Source: Streptomyces spinoverrucosus
Lineage (GTDB): Bacteria; Actinomycetota; Actinomycetes; Streptomycetales; Streptomycetaceae
Assembly: GCF_006539505.1 (NCBI RefSeq)
Contig: NZ_BJND01000027.1
Span: forward strand, 92,175-156,174
Direction: 5' to 3'
Length of the DNA: 64,000 nt
This document shows, one piece after another, positions 51,759 through 59,874 of this stretch. The position numbers and the translations under genes are program-made. The notes under the pieces were generated by a model. The model worked only from the letters and a program-made list of their open reading frames with translations, did not search any database and was not told the DNA's origin. Every line of letters begins with the position of its first letter. Position 1 is the first letter of the stretch.

Positions 51759-52121
51759 TCAGGCCACCCCCCGCGCGTGCTCGACCACGGGCGCGCCGCG
51801 GTCGGGCAGGACGACGCCGATCAGGTCGATGCGGACGCCTCCCGGTGGTGCCCCTCCGTGGGCGTGGATCCAGCGTTCGGCGAGGCCGCGCAGCCGCTGG
51901 GCCTTCTCCTGTTGCACCGCCGCCATCGGATGCTGGAACCGGCCGGCCCTGCGTGTCTTCACCTCGCAGACGACCAGGGCATCCCCGTCCCGCGCCACGA
52001 TGTCGATCTCACCGGTCCTGCCACAGCGCCAGTTGCGCTCCAGGACCGTCATACCGGCGGCCACCAGCCGTCGGGCGGCCAGTTCCTCGCCGTACCTGCC
52101 GAGTGCGTCTCGTGCGTTCAT
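51759..52121 (-). CDS. yraN: UPF0102 (YraN) family nuclease-like protein
   Basis: 120 aa with the restriction-endonuclease-like core: RYGEELAARRLVAAGMTVL, NWRCGRTGEIDIVARDG, and LVVCEVKTRR with the Glu-x-Lys catalytic pair. The usual YraN length is about 120. ATG 52121 has AGGAGG and is clearly the right start. The family commonly sits with comM/dprA and is thought to act on DNA, but no precise activity is established. Confidence 0.92.
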   Translation of the reverse strand: MNARDALGRYGEELAARRLVAAGMTVLERNWRCGRTGEIDIVARDGDALVVCEVKTRRAGRFQHPMAAVQQEKAQRLRGLAERWIHAHGGAPPGGVRIDLIGVVLPDRGAPVVEHARGVA

Positions 52122-52250
52122 GTCGGCACCTCCTTGGGCGCCAACGGTCACGCATCCGCCACCAAGAAGTGGATCTTGGTGTGTTACTCAGCGGTTGTGG
52201 ACAACTTCGTCACCCACACGAGCGACAAAGGCCGAGCCAGCTGCGGCTCA

Positions 52251-52559
52251 TCACCCACTGGGCAGTTCGAGATCGCTCTTGTTCAGCTCCTCGATGTTCA
52301 CGTCCTTGAACGTGAGGACACGCACCTGCTTCACGAACCGAGCCGGCCGGTACATGTCCCACACCCAGGCGTCCGCCATGGACACCTCGAAGAACACCTC
52401 TCCCTGGACCGAGTGCACCTGCATCTCGTAGTCGTTGGTCAGGTAGAAGCGCCGCTCGGTCTCGATCACGTATTTGAACAGACCGACGACATCGCGGTAC
52501 TCCCGGTAGAGCTTGAGCTCCATCTCGGTCTCGTACTTTTCGAGGTCCTCGGCGCTCAT
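52251..52559 (-). CDS. conserved actinobacterial DUF2469 protein
   Basis: 102 aa small acidic/basic mixed protein: MSAEDLEKYETEMELKLYRE, YVIETERRFYLTND and VFFEVSMADAWVWDMYRPA. It is highly conserved in actinobacteria between the signal peptidase and yraN genes but has no known function. No membrane or signal segment is visible. ATG 52559 has GGGGAAC upstream. The 129 bases between it and yraN hold a short region with TTGTGG-like promoter features but no gene. Confidence 0.88.
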   Translation of the reverse strand: MSAEDLEKYETEMELKLYREYRDVVGLFKYVIETERRFYLTNDYEMQVHSVQGEVFFEVSMADAWVWDMYRPARFVKQVRVLTFKDVNIEELNKSDLELPSG

Positions 52560-52615
52560 GGCATGTTCCCCTTCAGCCGTGCGATCCCACCATTGTGCGC
52601 CAGTCCCGTGAGCCC

Positions 52616-53137
52616 CTAGACGATTTCCGTGTCAAGGATCTCGGGCCTGGCAGGGGGACCTTCGTCGAGCAGCCTGCGCAGCAGCTCGGCGAGTCTGGTC
52701 GGATACACCGTCTCATGAGCCCGGGTCAGTTCCTCACAAGTCCACCACCGGGCTCCCACGACGCTGCGTCGCTCCAGCTCGGTGAGGGCGGCGGCCTGCG
52801 TCGCCGTCTGGGTGGTGCGGGCCAGGTAGTACCACTCGTCCTGGTCCCAGCGGCGCCCGGCGAACGGGAAGGAGCACATCCGCCGCCACAGCACCGGACC
52901 GAGCTGGACCTCTGTGATTCCCGTCTCCTCCGCGAGTTCCCGCAGCGCGGCCTCCTCACGGGTCTCCTCGCCCTCCAGTCCGCCGCCCGGCGTGAACCAC
53001 CAGTCGTCCGCCGGATCGTCCGGCTCGTGGCCGTGCAGCAGCAGGATCCGGTCTTCCGGGTCGAGCAGCACGACCCGCGCCACCTTGCGCGCACGGCCGC
53101 CGTCGAGCTCGTACCCCTCCGTGGCCTCAGCGGGCAC
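52616..53137 (-). CDS. NUDIX hydrolase
   Basis: 173 aa. A complete Nudix box is seen: GGLEGEETREEAALRELAEE followed by TGI, with WWFTPGGGLEG just before. It hydrolyses a nucleoside diphosphate linked to another moiety; the substrate is undetermined. GTG 53137 overlaps the sipZ stop by 11 bases. A longer frame would overlap it by 71. In S. lividans the gene after sipZ is described as mutT-like and co-transcribed with sipZ. Confidence 0.9.
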   Translation of the reverse strand: MPAEATEGYELDGGRARKVARVVLLDPEDRILLLHGHEPDDPADDWWFTPGGGLEGEETREEAALRELAEETGITEVQLGPVLWRRMCSFPFAGRRWDQDEWYYLARTTQTATQAAALTELERRSVVGARWWTCEELTRAHETVYPTRLAELLRRLLDEGPPARPEILDTEIV

Positions 53138-53891
53138 GGGCGGGCTCCGTCCTCGCCCGCGATCCCTGACGCTTCGCGATCGGCCCGTACGCGGCACCAG
53201 CGAGCACCAGCACGGCGCCTACGACGATCAGGGCGCCGATCGTCCGCAGCGGCCCCGGCGCGGACAGGCTGCCGAGGGCCTCGAAGCCCGTGGGGCGTGC
53301 CAGCATGCCGTTCATGGGCCAGACCACGGCGTCCACCCGGGCGGAGACGTCGTCGCGGGCCACGGTGCCGCTCGCGGCGTCCGTGAGGTGGGCGGTGGAG
53401 TCGAGGGAGCCGTGCCGCTCGTCGCCGAGCAGGAACAGCCGGCCCTCGGGCACGGTCACGCCGAAGTTGATGTCCGAGGCCCGCTGACCCTTGGACAGAT
53501 ACGGTTCGTCGATCTCCTTGCCGTTGACGGTGAGCTTGCCGTCCTGGCAGCAGGCGACCTTGTCACCGCCGACGGCCACTACCCGCTTGATCAGCGGCGC
53601 GTCGCCCCAGGCCGCATCCTTGAACACGACGACGTCACCGCGGCGCACCTCGGCGCCGTCGACACGCTGGGCCAGCACCCGGTCGCCCGCGTCGATGGTC
53701 GGCGTCATGGAGCCGGTGGGCACGGTGTACGGCAGATAGATCACCGCTGCCCAGCCGAAGCCGCCGAGGAACAGCACGAGGCCCAGCGCGACCGCCAGCC
53801 CGGACAACCGCTGTCCGATCCGGCCGCCCGCCGGGCCCTTGCTCGTCCCACCGCTGTGCGGGGCCGTACGTGTCGCGCTCTCGCCACCCAT
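53127..53891 (-). CDS. sipZ: type I signal peptidase SipZ
   Basis: 254 aa. One N-terminal helix (about residues 28-50) precedes the active site: catalytic Ser in YTVPTGSMTPTI and general base Lys in LIKRVVAVGGD. Box E is LLGDERHGSLDS. A second hydrophobic segment near the C-terminus anchors it. It cleaves Sec and Tat signal peptides outside the membrane. ATG 53891 is used; the longer frame crosses into repeated non-coding DNA. It is the fourth member of the sip cluster. The long repeat-bearing gap upstream fits the published separate promoter. Confidence 0.93.
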   Translation of the reverse strand: MGGESATRTAPHSGGTSKGPAGGRIGQRLSGLAVALGLVLFLGGFGWAAVIYLPYTVPTGSMTPTIDAGDRVLAQRVDGAEVRRGDVVVFKDAAWGDAPLIKRVVAVGGDKVACCQDGKLTVNGKEIDEPYLSKGQRASDINFGVTVPEGRLFLLGDERHGSLDSTAHLTDAASGTVARDDVSARVDAVVWPMNGMLARPTGFEALGSLSAPGPLRTIGALIVVGAVLVLAGAAYGPIAKRQGSRARTEPARAR

Positions 53892-54258
53892 GGATCCGCA
53901 CCCTACCCGGCGGTACCAGGCCCGGTCAGCCCTCCATCCCGCCTCGCGCGCACAGCTCCACGATGACTTCACGCGGGCCAGAGGCCCCACCGACGCCCAG
54001 GCCGCCGACCGGCCCGCGACGGCGAGAACACCCGACCGCCGGTTCGGCGACGCGGATCAGACCTCCAGCCGCCGACCAACACGCCGATCAGCCGTCGGCC
54101 GCCGACCGGACCACGACACGAAGCAGACCTCCGCCGCCGGACCGCGACGCGAATCAGACCTCCGGTCGCCGACCACCACGCCGGTCAACCGTCGGCCGCC
54201 GCCCAGCCCGCTCCGCAGCTCAGCTCAGGCCCCCGGCCGCCACACCGCGAGCGACCGG
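53892..54258. other. intergenic stretch between sipY and sipZ
   Basis: No gene. It holds degenerate direct repeats (54047-54204, listed separately) and must contain the sipZ promoter on the minus strand. Codon-like frames crossing it are proline/arginine-rich and have no ribosome site. Confidence 0.6.
54047..54204. repeat. degenerate direct repeats upstream of sipZ
   Basis: A unit of about 31 bases appears three times (54047, 54113, 54144), each with (G)CAGACCTCC-G-CGCCG. The first and third copies extend to about 60 bases of similar sequence (for example CGTCGGCCGCCG at the end). The copies diverge by roughly one base in seven. Confidence 0.75.
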
Positions 54259-55230
54259 TCACTCCCCCGGCCGCCGACGGCGCCACAGTGCCACCGGTAC
54301 AACCCCCGCCAGCGCCAGTGCGTTCGGCGCGTTGGTCAGGGCCGCTGTCGTGGCCGACTGGTCGTTCAGGCCGGGCTGGTCGAAGGTGTCCGGTACCGGG
54401 AGGGTGCCCCAGCGGTTGATCGGCCAGGCCTTCACGATGGCGCGTCCGACGACCTTGTCGACCGGGACCATGCCCTTGTTGGCGTCGCCCTGGTTGTAGC
54501 GGGAGTCCCGGGAGTTCTGCCGGTGGTCGCCCATGACCCAGATGAAGCCCTCGGGGACCTTCACCTTGAACTGGCCGCCCTGGTCGTCCTGGCTGCACGG
54601 CGTGTTGCCGGGGTAGACGTACGGCTCGTTCAGCGCCTTGCCGTTGACCTTCAGCGGGCCGGTGCCGTTGCACTCGACGGTGTCGCCGCCGACGCCGATG
54701 ACACGCTTGATGAGGTCCTTCTCCTCGGCGGACGGCATCAGGCCGATCCAGCTCAGGAACGTCTGCAGGGCGTTCGGATCCGGCGTCGGCTCACCCGCCA
54801 GCCAGTTGTCGGGGTCGTGGAAGACGACGACCTCGCCGCGCTCGGGCTCCGAGCCGAACCAGGGGGTGAGCTTGTCGACGAGTACGCGGTCGCCCTCCTG
54901 CAGGGTGTTCTGCATCGAGTCGGAGGGGATCGAGAACGCCTGCACCAGGAACGTCTTGATCAGCAGCGCCAGCACCAGCGCGATACCGATCAGGATCGGC
55001 AGCTCCTTCCAGAAGGAGCGCTGCTTCTTCGGCTGCTTGGGGGCAGGGCCCGACGGCCCCTGATCCCCGGTCTGGCTCTGCTCGTCCGTCACCGTGCCGT
55101 CCTCGGCCGCCTGGCCTTCATTCCCGGAGCTTACGGCGCTGTCCGTGGCCCGGGGGGCCGCTTCCACGGGGCGTCCGCGGTGCTCCTCGCCGTCGTGTCC
55201 GGACCGTGCGCCAACCGCCACATCCCCCAC
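54259..55230 (-). CDS. sipY: type I signal peptidase SipY
   Basis: 323 aa. A long acidic, disordered N-terminus (about 1-70) is followed by one helix, ELPILIGIALVLALLIKTFL. Active-site Ser is in FSIPSDSMQNTLQ and Lys in LIKRVIGVGGD, with box E in MGDHRQNSRDSR. A C-terminal hydrophobic anchor is followed by RRRR. GTG 55230 has a strong AAGGAG five bases upstream, so the start is firm, although it lies 113 bases inside the sipX frame. An alternative GTG at 55092 lies downstream of the sipX stop. Confidence 0.93.
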   Translation of the reverse strand: MGDVAVGARSGHDGEEHRGRPVEAAPRATDSAVSSGNEGQAAEDGTVTDEQSQTGDQGPSGPAPKQPKKQRSFWKELPILIGIALVLALLIKTFLVQAFSIPSDSMQNTLQEGDRVLVDKLTPWFGSEPERGEVVVFHDPDNWLAGEPTPDPNALQTFLSWIGLMPSAEEKDLIKRVIGVGGDTVECNGTGPLKVNGKALNEPYVYPGNTPCSQDDQGGQFKVKVPEGFIWVMGDHRQNSRDSRYNQGDANKGMVPVDKVVGRAIVKAWPINRWGTLPVPDTFDQPGLNDQSATTAALTNAPNALALAGVVPVALWRRRRPGE

Positions 55231-56212
55231 GCCAACTCCTTACTCCGTGCCACCGCCTGCCCCACATACGACGCAGGCCCACCACTCCCATAACGAGCGG
55301 GAGTTCCGCAGGGCTCGGGAGCTGGATCGTTCCGTTCGAATCGTCGGTGGCAACCCTATGCGACGGCTGGGGGGCCGCGGTCGACCCGCCCGCCGAGTCG
55401 GACACGGAAGCGTAGGTTTTCGGTTCGTTCAGCGTGGTCCAGTGGGCCAGCGGCCAGGCGATCACGACGGCCCGGCCGACCACCTCGTCCACGGAGACGG
55501 TGCCGCCGTAGTCGGTGTCCTGGTGGGAGCGGGAGTCCGCGGAGTTGGACCGGTGGTCGCCCATCACCCACAGCCGGCCCTGCGGCACGGTGATGTCGAA
55601 CGGGGTGGCGGACGGCTCGTCGCCCGGGTTCAGATAGTCCTCGTTCAGCGGAACGCCGTTGACCGTGACCCGCCCCTGCGTGTCACAGCACTGCACCCGG
55701 TCACCGCCGACGCCGACGACCCGTTTGATGAGGTCCTTCTCGTTCTCGGACGGCAGCAGGCCGATGAAGGTGAGCCCCTCCTTGACCTGCTTGACGACGA
55801 CGGGGTCCTCCTTCTGCGGCGTGGGCTGCTCGTCCTGGAGCCAGCCGCCGGGGTCCTTGAAGACCACGACGTCGCCGCGCTCGGGCTTGGAGCCGAACCA
55901 CGGCGTGAGCTTGTCGACCAGGACCCGGTCGCCGATCTGGATCGTCTGCTCCATGGAGCCCGAGGGAATCACGAACGCCTGGACCAGGAACGTCTTCAGG
56001 ACCAGCGCTATCAGCACGGCCACACCGACCAGGAGCGGTATCTCCTTTATGGCCGACCGGCGTCGGCGCCGTTTGACCTTCCGCTGCAGCTTGCGCCGCT
56101 CCGCGCGCGTACGGCCGCCCCCGGCCGGGGCGGCGGCACGCCGGGTGCCGGTGGGCAGCAGGTTCTCGGCGGCACTGACGGGCGTACCGCGCGGTTTGCC
56201 GCGGTTACCCAT
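55118..56212 (-). CDS. sipX: type I signal peptidase SipX, with extended tail
   Basis: 364 aa. A basic N-terminus (KVKRRRRRSAIKEI) and one helix are followed by the catalytic Ser in FVIPSGSMEQTIQ, the Lys in LIKRVVGVGGD and box E MGDHRSNSADSR. A C-terminal membrane segment seems to end near LPLVMGVVGLRR. The last 45 or so residues are then Arg/Gly-rich and come from DNA overlapping the sipY start. From memory S. lividans SipX is about 320 aa, so a shorter ancestral end is likely. Its ATG overlaps the sipW stop by eight bases. Confidence 0.92.
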   Translation of the reverse strand: MGNRGKPRGTPVSAAENLLPTGTRRAAAPAGGGRTRAERRKLQRKVKRRRRRSAIKEIPLLVGVAVLIALVLKTFLVQAFVIPSGSMEQTIQIGDRVLVDKLTPWFGSKPERGDVVVFKDPGGWLQDEQPTPQKEDPVVVKQVKEGLTFIGLLPSENEKDLIKRVVGVGGDRVQCCDTQGRVTVNGVPLNEDYLNPGDEPSATPFDITVPQGRLWVMGDHRSNSADSRSHQDTDYGGTVSVDEVVGRAVVIAWPLAHWTTLNEPKTYASVSDSAGGSTAAPQPSHRVATDDSNGTIQLPSPAELPLVMGVVGLRRMWGRRWHGVRSWRGGCGGWRTVRTRRRGAPRTPRGSGPPGHGQRRKLRE

Positions 56213-56921
56213 GCGTACCCTCCGGCGCGGGCACGCGCGCGTAGGCGCCGGTTCGGTCCAGGTGGGTGGCGTGGCCGAGGGGCCAGACGATCCAGTCGGC
56301 CCGGCCGATCACATCGCCGACGGGGATCATGCCGCCGCCGGGTGAGCCGAGGCGGTCGCGGGAGTCGCTGGAGGCGCTGCGGTGGTCGCCGAGGACGAAC
56401 AGGGTGCCGTCGGGCACGACGACGTCGAAGGGCACCGTGGACGCGCTGTCGCCGGGGTACAGGAACGTCGACTCGTCGACGGACCGGCCGTTCACCTGGA
56501 GCCTCCCCTCCTTGTCGCAGCAGACCACGTGATCTCCACCCACACCCACAACACGTTTGACGTAGTCGGCGTCCCCGAAGTTTCCGGCGCCGTCGAACAC
56601 GACCACGTCGCCGCGGCGCGGCTGAGCATCGAAACGGTACGCCAACTTATTTACGAGAACGCGGTCGCCGATCCTCAATCCCTGCTCCATCGAGCCACTG
56701 GGGATCTGGAACGGCTGCATCACGAACGTGTTGAGCAGCAGCGCGAACACCAGGCAGACCAGCAGAGTCAGGGTGATCCGTCCGCCCGGCACCCACCCGG
56801 CGACCCGCGCCACCAACGCGAAGCGCGACCGGCCCTCCGGTCCCTCTGTGTCCGAGATCTCCTCGGCATCGGAAGGGCGGGAGGAGCGGTCGCGCTCCGT
56901 CGGCTGTGCTTCGGTGTCCAT
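56205..56921 (-). CDS. sipW: type I signal peptidase SipW
   Basis: 238 aa. An acidic N-terminus, one membrane helix (ITLTLLVCLVFALLLNTFV), active-site Ser in FQIPSGSMEQGLR, Lys in YVKRVVGVGGD and box E LGDHRSASSDSR are seen. The C-terminus is short, with no clear second helix, unlike the other three. It is the first sip gene, 45 bases after rplS, and so belongs to the ribosomal transcription block. Confidence 0.94.
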   Translation of the reverse strand: MDTEAQPTERDRSSRPSDAEEISDTEGPEGRSRFALVARVAGWVPGGRITLTLLVCLVFALLLNTFVMQPFQIPSGSMEQGLRIGDRVLVNKLAYRFDAQPRRGDVVVFDGAGNFGDADYVKRVVGVGGDHVVCCDKEGRLQVNGRSVDESTFLYPGDSASTVPFDVVVPDGTLFVLGDHRSASSDSRDRLGSPGGGMIPVGDVIGRADWIVWPLGHATHLDRTGAYARVPAPEGTHG

Positions 56922-56966
56922 CGGAGCCAGATGCTATCCGGCCCCGCTGTGAACCCCGGGAGGCGC

Positions 56967-57317
56967 TCAGCTCTCGCGCTTCTCCTTGATCTTCGCGGCC
57001 TTGCCGCGCAGGTCGCGCAGGTAGTACAGCTTGGCGCGGCGGACGTCACCCTTGGTGACGAGCTCGATCTTCTCCACGATCGGGGTGTGCACCGGGAAGG
57101 TGCGCTCGACGCCGACGGAGAAGGAGACCTTGCGGACCGTGAAGGTCTCGCGCACGCCGGAACCCTGGCGACGAATCACCACGCCCTTGAACTGCTGCAC
57201 ACGGGAGCGGTTGCCCTCGATGACGCGGACGTGGACGTTCACGGTGTCACCCGGGCGGAACGCCGGGACGTCGCTGCGCAGCGACGCGGAGTCGACGGAG
57301 TCGAGCAGGTGCGACAT
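56967..57317 (-). CDS. rplS: 50S ribosomal protein L19
   Basis: 116 aa, the usual length. MSHLLDSVDSASLRSDVPAF begins the conserved protein, and GDTVNVHVRVIEGNRSRVQ, VRKVSFSVGVERTFPVHTP and LYYLRDLRGKAAKIKE follow. It sits at the 30S-50S interface. ATG 57317 is chosen over an upstream in-frame start that would add nine non-conserved residues. It follows trmD with a small hairpin in the gap. Confidence 0.97.
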   Translation of the reverse strand: MSHLLDSVDSASLRSDVPAFRPGDTVNVHVRVIEGNRSRVQQFKGVVIRRQGSGVRETFTVRKVSFSVGVERTFPVHTPIVEKIELVTKGDVRRAKLYYLRDLRGKAAKIKEKRES

Positions 57318-57409
57318 TTCGTCTGCTTTCTTCGCTGATGCCACAGGTCATCAACGGAAACTAGGTTTCTGGTACGAGAGTCGTGCGGGTCGAAAGCGGG
57401 CGTCGTGTC

Positions 57410-57424
57410 CCCCTGTGGCAGGGG
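57410..57424 (-). terminator. small hairpin between trmD and rplS
   Basis: CCCCTG-TGG-CAGGGG: a 6-bp GC stem with three-base loop, 30 bases past the trmD stop. It is too short for full termination but may attenuate, or mark the start of the rplS leader. Confidence 0.4.
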
Positions 57425-57453
57425 CGCACGCCGGACGGGCGCACAACAGCGGT

Positions 57454-58287
57454 CTATTCTTCCACGCCCTCGGTCCTGCGCCAAAATCGGCCGTACGGCT
57501 CCCCTGCGGGGTCCGGTTCCCAGCCCAGGATGGAGAGCATCTCGCGGTCCTTCTTGTCGAAGGCCTTGGGATCGCACCGCTCGATCAGGTCCGGCCGGTG
57601 GGCCGTCGTACGCCGCAGCGCCTCGTCGCGCCGCCAGCGGGCGATCTTCCCGTGATGCCCGCTGAGCAGCACGTCCGGGATCCCGCGGCCCCGCCACTCG
57701 GGCGGCTTTGTGTAGACGGGCCCCTCCAGGAGGTTGGCCATGGCTCCGGGCGCGAAGGAGTCGTCCCGGTGCGACTCGGCGTTCCCGAGGACGCCGGGCA
57801 GCAGCCGCGCCACGGCCTCCGTGATGACCAGTACGGCCGCCTCCCCGCCGGCGAGGACGTAGTCGCCGATGGACACCTCGTACACCGGCATCCGGGTGGC
57901 GTACTCGTCGATGACCCGCCGGTCGATGCCCTCGTAGCGGGCCGGGGTGAAGATCAGCCACGGGCGCTCGGAGAGCTCCACGGCGAGTTCCTGGGTGAAG
58001 GGGCGGCCGCTGGGCGTGGGGACGATCAGGGCCGGACCGTGGGCGCCCGCCTCGTAGCCGTCGGCGAGAACGGAGTCGAGGGCGTCGCCCCAGGGCTCGG
58101 TCTTCATGACCATGCCGGGGCCGCCGCCGTACGGCGTGTCGTCGACCGTGTGGTGGCGGTCGTACGTCCAGGTGCGCAGATCATGCACGTGCACCATCAG
58201 CTGTCCACGCGCGCGTGCCTTGCCCACCAGCGAGACGTTCAGCGGGTCGAGGTACTCGGGGAAGATCGTGACGACGTCGAGCCGCAT
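57454..58287 (-). CDS. trmD: tRNA (guanine-37-N1)-methyltransferase
   Basis: 277 aa SPOUT-class enzyme. It starts MRLDVVTIFPEYLDPLNVSL, with YGGGPGMVMKTEPWG, FTPARYEGIDRRVIDEY and the trefoil-knot SAM site VSIGDYVLAGGEAA. It methylates G37 next to the anticodon, preventing +1 frameshifts. The start ATG overlaps the rimM stop (TGATG). A C-terminal extension of about 30 residues, DPAGEPYGRFWRRTEGVEE, is beyond the E. coli protein. Confidence 0.96.
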   Translation of the reverse strand: MRLDVVTIFPEYLDPLNVSLVGKARARGQLMVHVHDLRTWTYDRHHTVDDTPYGGGPGMVMKTEPWGDALDSVLADGYEAGAHGPALIVPTPSGRPFTQELAVELSERPWLIFTPARYEGIDRRVIDEYATRMPVYEVSIGDYVLAGGEAAVLVITEAVARLLPGVLGNAESHRDDSFAPGAMANLLEGPVYTKPPEWRGRGIPDVLLSGHHGKIARWRRDEALRRTTAHRPDLIERCDPKAFDKKDREMLSILGWEPDPAGEPYGRFWRRTEGVEE

Positions 58288-58829
58288 CAGGACTCATCCC
58301 TGGACGAGGCGATGTCCGCGCGGTCGTCGATCAGCCCGGGCGGCGGGTCGATGACGGCCCGCTGCTCCTCCAGGTCGATCTCGGTGACGATCTCCTCCAC
58401 GAACGGGATCATGACCTCGCTGCCGTCGGCGCGCTCGACGATGAACAGGTCCTGCGAGGGCAGGTGCGAGATCTCGGTGATCCGGCCGACGGCCACCCCG
58501 TCCTTGGTGACGACGTCGAGGTCGATCAGCTGGTGGTCGTAGTACTCGTCCTCGCCCTCGGGCAGCTCGTCCGGGTCGATCTCGGCGATCAGGAGGGTGT
58601 TGCGCAGGGCCTCTGCGCCGTTGCGGTCGCTCACGCCCTCGAAGCGCAGCAGCAGACGGCCGCTGTGCACCCGGCCGGTCTCGATCGTCAGCGGGCCGAC
58701 CGAGGCCGGGTCGGTGGCCAGGACGGCGCCGGGCGCGAGCCTGAGCTCGGGCTCGTCGGTACGTACCTCCACGGTGACCTCGCCCTTGATGCCGTGGGCA
58801 CGGCCGATCCGTGCGACTACCAGCTGCAC
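58287..58829 (-). CDS. rimM: 16S rRNA processing protein RimM
   Basis: 180 aa. The N-terminal RimM beta-barrel (VVARIGRAHGIKGEVTVEVR, LLLRFEGVSDRNGAEALRN) is followed by a PRC barrel (DYYDHQLIDLDVVTKDG-like segment, SEVMIPFVEEIVTEID). It assists maturation of the 30S head with S19. GTG 58829 has AGGAG upstream. Two hairpins separate it from khpA, while it is fused by overlap to trmD. Confidence 0.95.
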   Translation of the reverse strand: MQLVVARIGRAHGIKGEVTVEVRTDEPELRLAPGAVLATDPASVGPLTIETGRVHSGRLLLRFEGVSDRNGAEALRNTLLIAEIDPDELPEGEDEYYDHQLIDLDVVTKDGVAVGRITEISHLPSQDLFIVERADGSEVMIPFVEEIVTEIDLEEQRAVIDPPPGLIDDRADIASSRDES

Positions 58830-58854
58830 TGTGCTTGCTCTCCTGTCATACGAC

Positions 58855-58915
58855 TGGCCGTGCGGACGGCCATACGACGACGGGCCGGGGACGGCCCTGT
58901 GGCCCTCCCCGGCCC
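58855..58915 (-). terminator. two successive hairpins between khpA and rimM
   Basis: TGGCCGT-GCGG-ACGGCCA (58855-58872) and GGGCCGGGGA with TCCCCGGCCC (58882-58915, with an inner GGCC pair) lie back to back. Together they look like an attenuator lowering expression of rimM-trmD relative to S16. Confidence 0.7.
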
Positions 58916-58934
58916 GAGCCGGTTGCGATAAGCG

Positions 58935-59174
58935 TCAGCGGACTTGGTCCACGTCGACGAGGTCGACACGGACTCCCCGGCCGCCGATGGCGCCCACGAC
59001 GGTGCGCAGAGCGCGTGCGGTGCGGCCGTTGCGGCCGATCACCTTGCCGAGGTCGTCGGGGTGGACCCGGACCTCCAGCACACGTCCACGGCGCAGGTTG
59101 CGCGAGGCGACCTGCACATCGTCAGGGTTGTCGACGATGCCCTTCACGAGGTGCTCGAGAGCCTCCTCGAGCAT
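58935..59174 (-). CDS. khpA: KH-domain RNA-binding protein KhpA
   Basis: 79 aa with a single type II KH domain whose GxxG loop is in KVIGRNGRTARALRTV. KhpA pairs with KhpB/Jag in other Gram-positives to bind many RNAs and influence cell-wall growth. The partner is elsewhere in the genome. Its ATG is two bases after the rpsP stop, so the genes are coupled. Confidence 0.93.
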   Translation of the reverse strand: MLEEALEHLVKGIVDNPDDVQVASRNLRRGRVLEVRVHPDDLGKVIGRNGRTARALRTVVGAIGGRGVRVDLVDVDQVR

Positions 59175-59176
59175 GC

Positions 59177-59596
59177 TCAGGCCTCGGCCGACTCGGACTC
59201 GGCAGCAGCCTCGTCCTTCTTCTCCGCCTTCTTCTTCTGGGTGATCGCCTCACCCTTGCCCTCTTCGTCGCCACCGAGGGCCTCGAACGTCGGGCGGGCC
59301 TTCTTCGGCTCGGCGGTCAGCAGCGGCGCCGGGGCGGGCTCGCCCTTGAACTTCTGCCAGTCGCCGGTCTTCTTGAGGATGGCGAGCACGGGCTCGGTCG
59401 GCTGGGCGCCGACACCGAGCCAGTACGCCACACGCTCGGCGTCGACCTCGATCACCGACGGGTGGTACGTCGGGTGGTACTTGCCGATCTCCTCGATCGC
59501 ACGGCCGTCACGGCGGGTGCGGGAGTCGGCGACGACGATGCGGTAGTGAGGCGAACGGATCTTGCCCAGACGCTTCAGCTTGATCTTGACTGCCAC
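59177..59596 (-). CDS. rpsP: 30S ribosomal protein S16
   Basis: 139 aa. The conserved S16 part (MAVKIKLKRLGKIRSPHYRI, VVADSRTRRDGRAIEEIGKY, RVAYWLGVGAQPTEPV) covers about the first 85 residues. A Glu/Lys/Ala-rich tail extends it, as in other actinobacteria. It is the first gene of the khpA-rimM-trmD-rplS-sip block; its promoter must lie in 59597-59750. Confidence 0.97.
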   Translation of the reverse strand: MAVKIKLKRLGKIRSPHYRIVVADSRTRRDGRAIEEIGKYHPTYHPSVIEVDAERVAYWLGVGAQPTEPVLAILKKTGDWQKFKGEPAPAPLLTAEPKKARPTFEALGGDEEGKGEAITQKKKAEKKDEAAAESESAEA

Positions 59597-59847
59597 GGGA
59601 GTGGGTTCTCCTGGATTTGACGTGGTTGGGCACGGCGAGATGGCCGCGTGGGGTTGCGGTACCCGAGTGCCCGATGGACGCGTCAGCCGGAGGAGAGAGG
59701 GGTCCTGTGCGGCTGTCGAGTACAGCTAGCCATTCTGCCACACCCCGCGGACCGCTTCAGACCGAGGGTGCGCCGAGGCACGCCGGAGCGACACCCGGCG
59801 TCCCCGCGACCGACGCCGGGTGCGCGGCCGGCGGCGCTACGGGTGCC

Positions 59848-59872
59848 GCACGGCTGCCACGAGCAGCCGTGC
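59848..59872 (-). terminator. terminator after the HEXXH protein gene
   Basis: GCACGGCTGC, loop CACGA, GCAGCCGTGC: a perfect 10-bp stem that begins three bases after the stop of the gene at 59875. Confidence 0.85.
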
Positions 59873-59874
59873 GC

